A stretch of 64,000 bases of DNA from Acanthornis magna (lineage: Eukaryota > Chordata > Aves > Passeriformes > Acanthizidae). The stretch lies in assembly GCA_036785705.1 (NCBI GenBank), contig JAWUZG010000176.1, positions 321,501 through 385,500 of the forward strand, given 5' to 3'. Position 1 is the first letter of the stretch. Every line of letters begins with the position of its first letter. Shown here in pieces: positions 61,109-64,000 of this stretch. Under the pieces are notes generated by a model. That model was given only the letters and a program-made list of their open reading frames with translations. It was not told the origin of the DNA and did no database searches. Made by a program: the position numbers and the translations under genes.

Positions 61109-63121
61109 CCCCAAAACAGTGTTAACTCATGCTTAGCTATTGCTTGTATGCCATATCTATGCTATGTCTTCCCGTATGGCTTTTAGCCAGATTAGCAAGG
61201 TATACGGAAAAAATGGAGAAATAACAAGTCCTCATCTTAACAAAAACAAGTTCAGCAGGCTTGACTGTCTAAATGCGTCTTCAAAGTGTAAAGTCAGAAT
61301 AACTAGTTTTTCTGTTTTACCTCGGAATACTGTAATTGGTAACTGTGTCCAAACCCCACAGATGGTTTTTATTTCTCTATTGCAATTGGAAATGGAGAAT
61401 GTAATGTTTGCTAAACAGCATAGTGAAATCAAAACCTTTGTCGTTATTTTATTCTTCCGTTGGTATTGTAGTTCTATATCAGTTTGTTATATGAAATTTT
61501 TTATTACTATAAAATATCAGCAACTATGGATCATTTTCATTTGTCATGATTTGTCATCTTTGCCTGAGTTCTTATTACAGGTGATGCAATAATTTTTTAC
61601 GGATTACATATCATTATTGTCCTTAGATAAACTTCTTCAAAAAGATTGCATGCCAGGTGCATGTGGAAAATTTTCTACGTGTTAAAAAAATTTGAGGATT
61701 TCTCTCACCTGTAAATACGTGGATTGGTTTACAAGATTTCTGCTACTTCAAATATTTTCTTGACTAATCAGTAAATGGTGGTAGCGCATCCAAACATTCT
61801 GTGGCTTCAAATGCAAAGTAGCACAACTTCTGCAGGCAAAATCTTCAGCTAATGTGAATGTGTAAAGATTTGTGGGCTGCAATTGACAGAAGCAGGCCCT
61901 GAAGTTTTTGTGTTCTTCATTCAATTTCAGATTAAATTCGAAAAATATGCATTAATAAAATAGATTTTATATATAAACATATAATACTGTTGTTACATCT
62001 AGTCCTAGATTATACATAGAAGAATAGTCTTATTTCAGTAGAATTGCTAATATAAGTGAGACAAGGAATGAAAGACTTTTTAATGGGCATGACTTGAAAA
62101 GCAAAACTCTAAGGTTTATACAGTTAATTTATATCCTAATGTTTGGCATGGTGACTAACAGATTTAATTTTCTCCCCAGTCTGTTATACAGCCAAAGGGG
62201 CAAATAGTTTTGCTCAGGTTTAAGCAAATCCTCTTCAATTTTAACTGCTCAGAAACAGAAATGGAGAAACACACCTGCTTGTTCTACTAGGTTGCAAAAT
62301 TCTCAGAAATCTTACTAATAAGAAGCAGTCTATATTTTTACTACATTCTTTGAAATATCAGTATTTCCTTTAGAAATATGACAGACGAATTAATACAGTG
62401 GCCCTGGCAAAAGATGAAAACATTTAACATTATTAAAAGTTGCTGATATCAAGCAAGATAGGAAAGAAATTAGCAAAGACTTGTTAAAAAAAATAGACTT
62501 GTATCTTCTTACCCTCCCAGAAGGTGAAACAGCAAAATTAACCTTGAAAACTCTTTGAAGAGGATTCTTGTGAAAACAGATTGGCACAATGGCGAAGTTA
62601 TGTATTTACAGACACCAACCATCCTTAACTGATTATGGCCAGTTATGCTTCATTTATTTTAAAGTAATATTACAGGAGACCGATTTGTGCTAAAATTTCT
62701 TAGTGCAATTGCCGTTTACTCTTATTTTCTATATTCTAATTGAAGGATTTATTCAAATATTGTATTGCTCACCTCTGTTCTTAAAAGCAGATTCAGGTGT
62801 CTAATATGAACATGTCAAAAGTACAGCATCCAAATCTTAAAACTCTTGCTTCAGGCTCAATTTTGGGTAGTCAACATAGTTAAATAATTACGTGGAAGAA
62901 GAATAAAATTCAGATTTTTTCATGTCTTTGAGGATTATATTCCTAATTGTAACAATATACTGAAAATCTATCAACCACTCTTTCCATATGTGGTGATTAG
63001 AATTTCTATTTCAGCATATGAGATTTGTTAATGTAATTTTATGTCAGTAGGGCATAGTAATGGAACATATTTTCTGTACACAGCTTGCTAATATTTGGTG
63101 ATTGTGATAAATGACATAACT
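61109..63121. other. Unique AT-rich DNA, no gene seen
   Basis: A 150-codon frame at 61,140-61,592 has no domain I recognise and no splice or promoter context; I treat it as a chance frame. Nothing else is identified. Confidence 0.5.
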
Positions 63122-63566
63122 TGGAGACATGCGGATTTGGTAGAGTAGATTGTTAGATAAGAACTGGTGGTCACAGATGGATGGTCACATCCAGAGGGTG
63201 GTCACCAATGGCTCAGAGTCCTGATGGACATCAGGGCAAAGTGGTGTCCCTCAGGGGTCTGGACTGGGCCCAGTGTGATTTAATATCTTCATTAATGACA
63301 CAGATGAAGGGATCGAGTGCACCCTCAGCAAGTTCTCAGATGACACCAAGCTGAGTGGTGCAGCTGACACTCCTGATGGACAGGATGCCATCCAGAGGGA
63401 CCTGGACAAGCTCGAGAAGAGGCCCCTGGGAATCTCTTGAGGTTTAACAAGGCCAAGTGCTGGTGCTGCACCTGGGTCAGGGCAAAGCCCAGTGCCAGCC
63501 CAGGCTGGGGATGAAGAGATGGAGAGCAGCCCTGCCCAGAAGGGCTTGGGGTGCTGTGGGTGAGAG
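63122..63566 (+). mobile_element. CR1 LINE internal fragment, plus strand, 3' end missing
   Basis: Covers the CR1 reverse-transcriptase region from just before the PQGS box to the segment after motif C. GTGTCCCTCAGGGGTCTGG near 63,244, CATTAATGACACAGATGAAG near 63,290 and TTCTCAGATGACACCAAGCT near 63,332 encode FSDDTKL. It stops abruptly at 63,566 before the C-terminal part and the 3' UTR, which LINE insertion alone does not produce. From 63,217 on it matches 24,906-25,256 with about seven differences in 350 positions, including the same frame-ending LGIS stop. Confidence 0.9.
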
Positions 63567-63740
63567 GCTGAACTTCACTTGGTTTCTTTCCACCCAGTTC
63601 TCCCACTGATCAAGGTCCCTCTGAATGGCAGCACAGTCTTTGGCTGTATCAGCCAGTCCCCCCAGTTCCTTATCATCAGCAATCTTGCTGAGGGAACACT
63701 CTATCCCTTTGTCCAGGTCATTGATAAACAAGCTGAATTT
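63567..63740 (-). mobile_element. CR1 LINE internal fragment, minus strand, abutting the previous one
   Basis: The antisense frame reads FINDLDKGIECSLSK, then IADDKELGGLADT, the CR1 motif-C region with both catalytic aspartates, then DLDQWENWVERNQVKF. It covers the same part of the reverse transcriptase as its neighbour but from a different subfamily, with the two pieces pointing toward each other. Both normal ends of the element are missing. Confidence 0.87.
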
Positions 63741-64000
63741 GGCTATAATATAAGACTGATTTCTTGTCATTTAGGATGCAGAGAAAGCAAGTTTGCACTG
63801 GCCAGTGAAACACTGCATGGGAGCCCTAATAAAAGGAATGAGAACAAGTCTGAAAGCCTATTTCTTGTTTTACTCTCACTCTAAAAACCAGATACAAACA
63901 GGTAAAGATGTTAATCAACAGTCCAGGAAGCATGTGCTTGCCAGTAAGACAACACAACCTATGACCCCAAAGGAGGAGTTTCTCATTTCCCTCAGGTATA
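63741..64000. other. Unique DNA at window end
   Basis: No gene or repeat recognised in the last 260 bp. Confidence 0.5.

Noticed and set aside
60715..61186. Phe/Leu-rich apparent membrane protein
   Set aside because: T-rich tract translation; the hydrophobicity comes from TTT codons.

Overview
This is an AT-rich stretch of bird nuclear DNA, most likely from a passerine or another neoavian. The call rests on the repeats. There are many 5'-truncated chicken-repeat-1 (CR1) LINE copies, some ending in the ATTCTATG-type octamer tail that CR1 uses instead of poly-A. There are also several solo LTRs of avian endogenous retroviruses. I see no mammalian L1, Alu or B1 sequence and no bacterial-style gene organisation. 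I recognise no cellular protein-coding gene, rRNA or tRNA. The long open frames are chance frames, simple-sequence translations, or sense/antisense frames through retroelements. The window looks like a gene desert or a very long intron.

Layout. 1-14,036 is mostly unique AT-rich DNA with one CR1 3' end (4,589-5,158) and a CAAAA-rich tract. 14,052-18,811 holds two LTRs of one family in opposite orientation; the plus copy has a perfect 5-bp target duplication. A short minus-strand CR1 tail follows at 18,930. 22,757-25,905 is a run of three plus-strand CR1 copies, the last retaining a broken reverse-transcriptase segment. 28,587-29,229 is a clean solo LTR with a perfect 5-bp duplication. 30,740-33,066 is a CR1 split by a minus-strand solo LTR, which itself carries a CCCCTT microsatellite. 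34,910-35,447 is a CR1 endonuclease fragment on the minus strand, followed by a GTTTT-rich tract and a 1.1-kb LTR (35,744-36,870).

The second half holds two further LTR-like segments near 38.3 and 41.1 kb, an A46-(GA)8 tract, and a near-perfect 77-bp-arm inverted repeat at 47,535-47,750. It also holds a partial LTR (48,632), a solo LTR (50,581), a compact 278-bp LTR with a perfect 6-bp duplication (53,485-53,762), and a back-to-back pair of CR1 pieces at 63,122-63,740. One of those pieces is almost identical to part of the CR1 at 24.9 kb.

No genes work together here. The readable story is layered retroelement insertion: CR1 first, LTRs into and around it, then recombination to solo LTRs and decay. 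The least expected structures are the long hairpin-forming inverted repeat, the CR1 segment shared between 25 kb and 63 kb, the phased CCAAT-box array near 38.4 kb and the small alpharetrovirus-like LTR.
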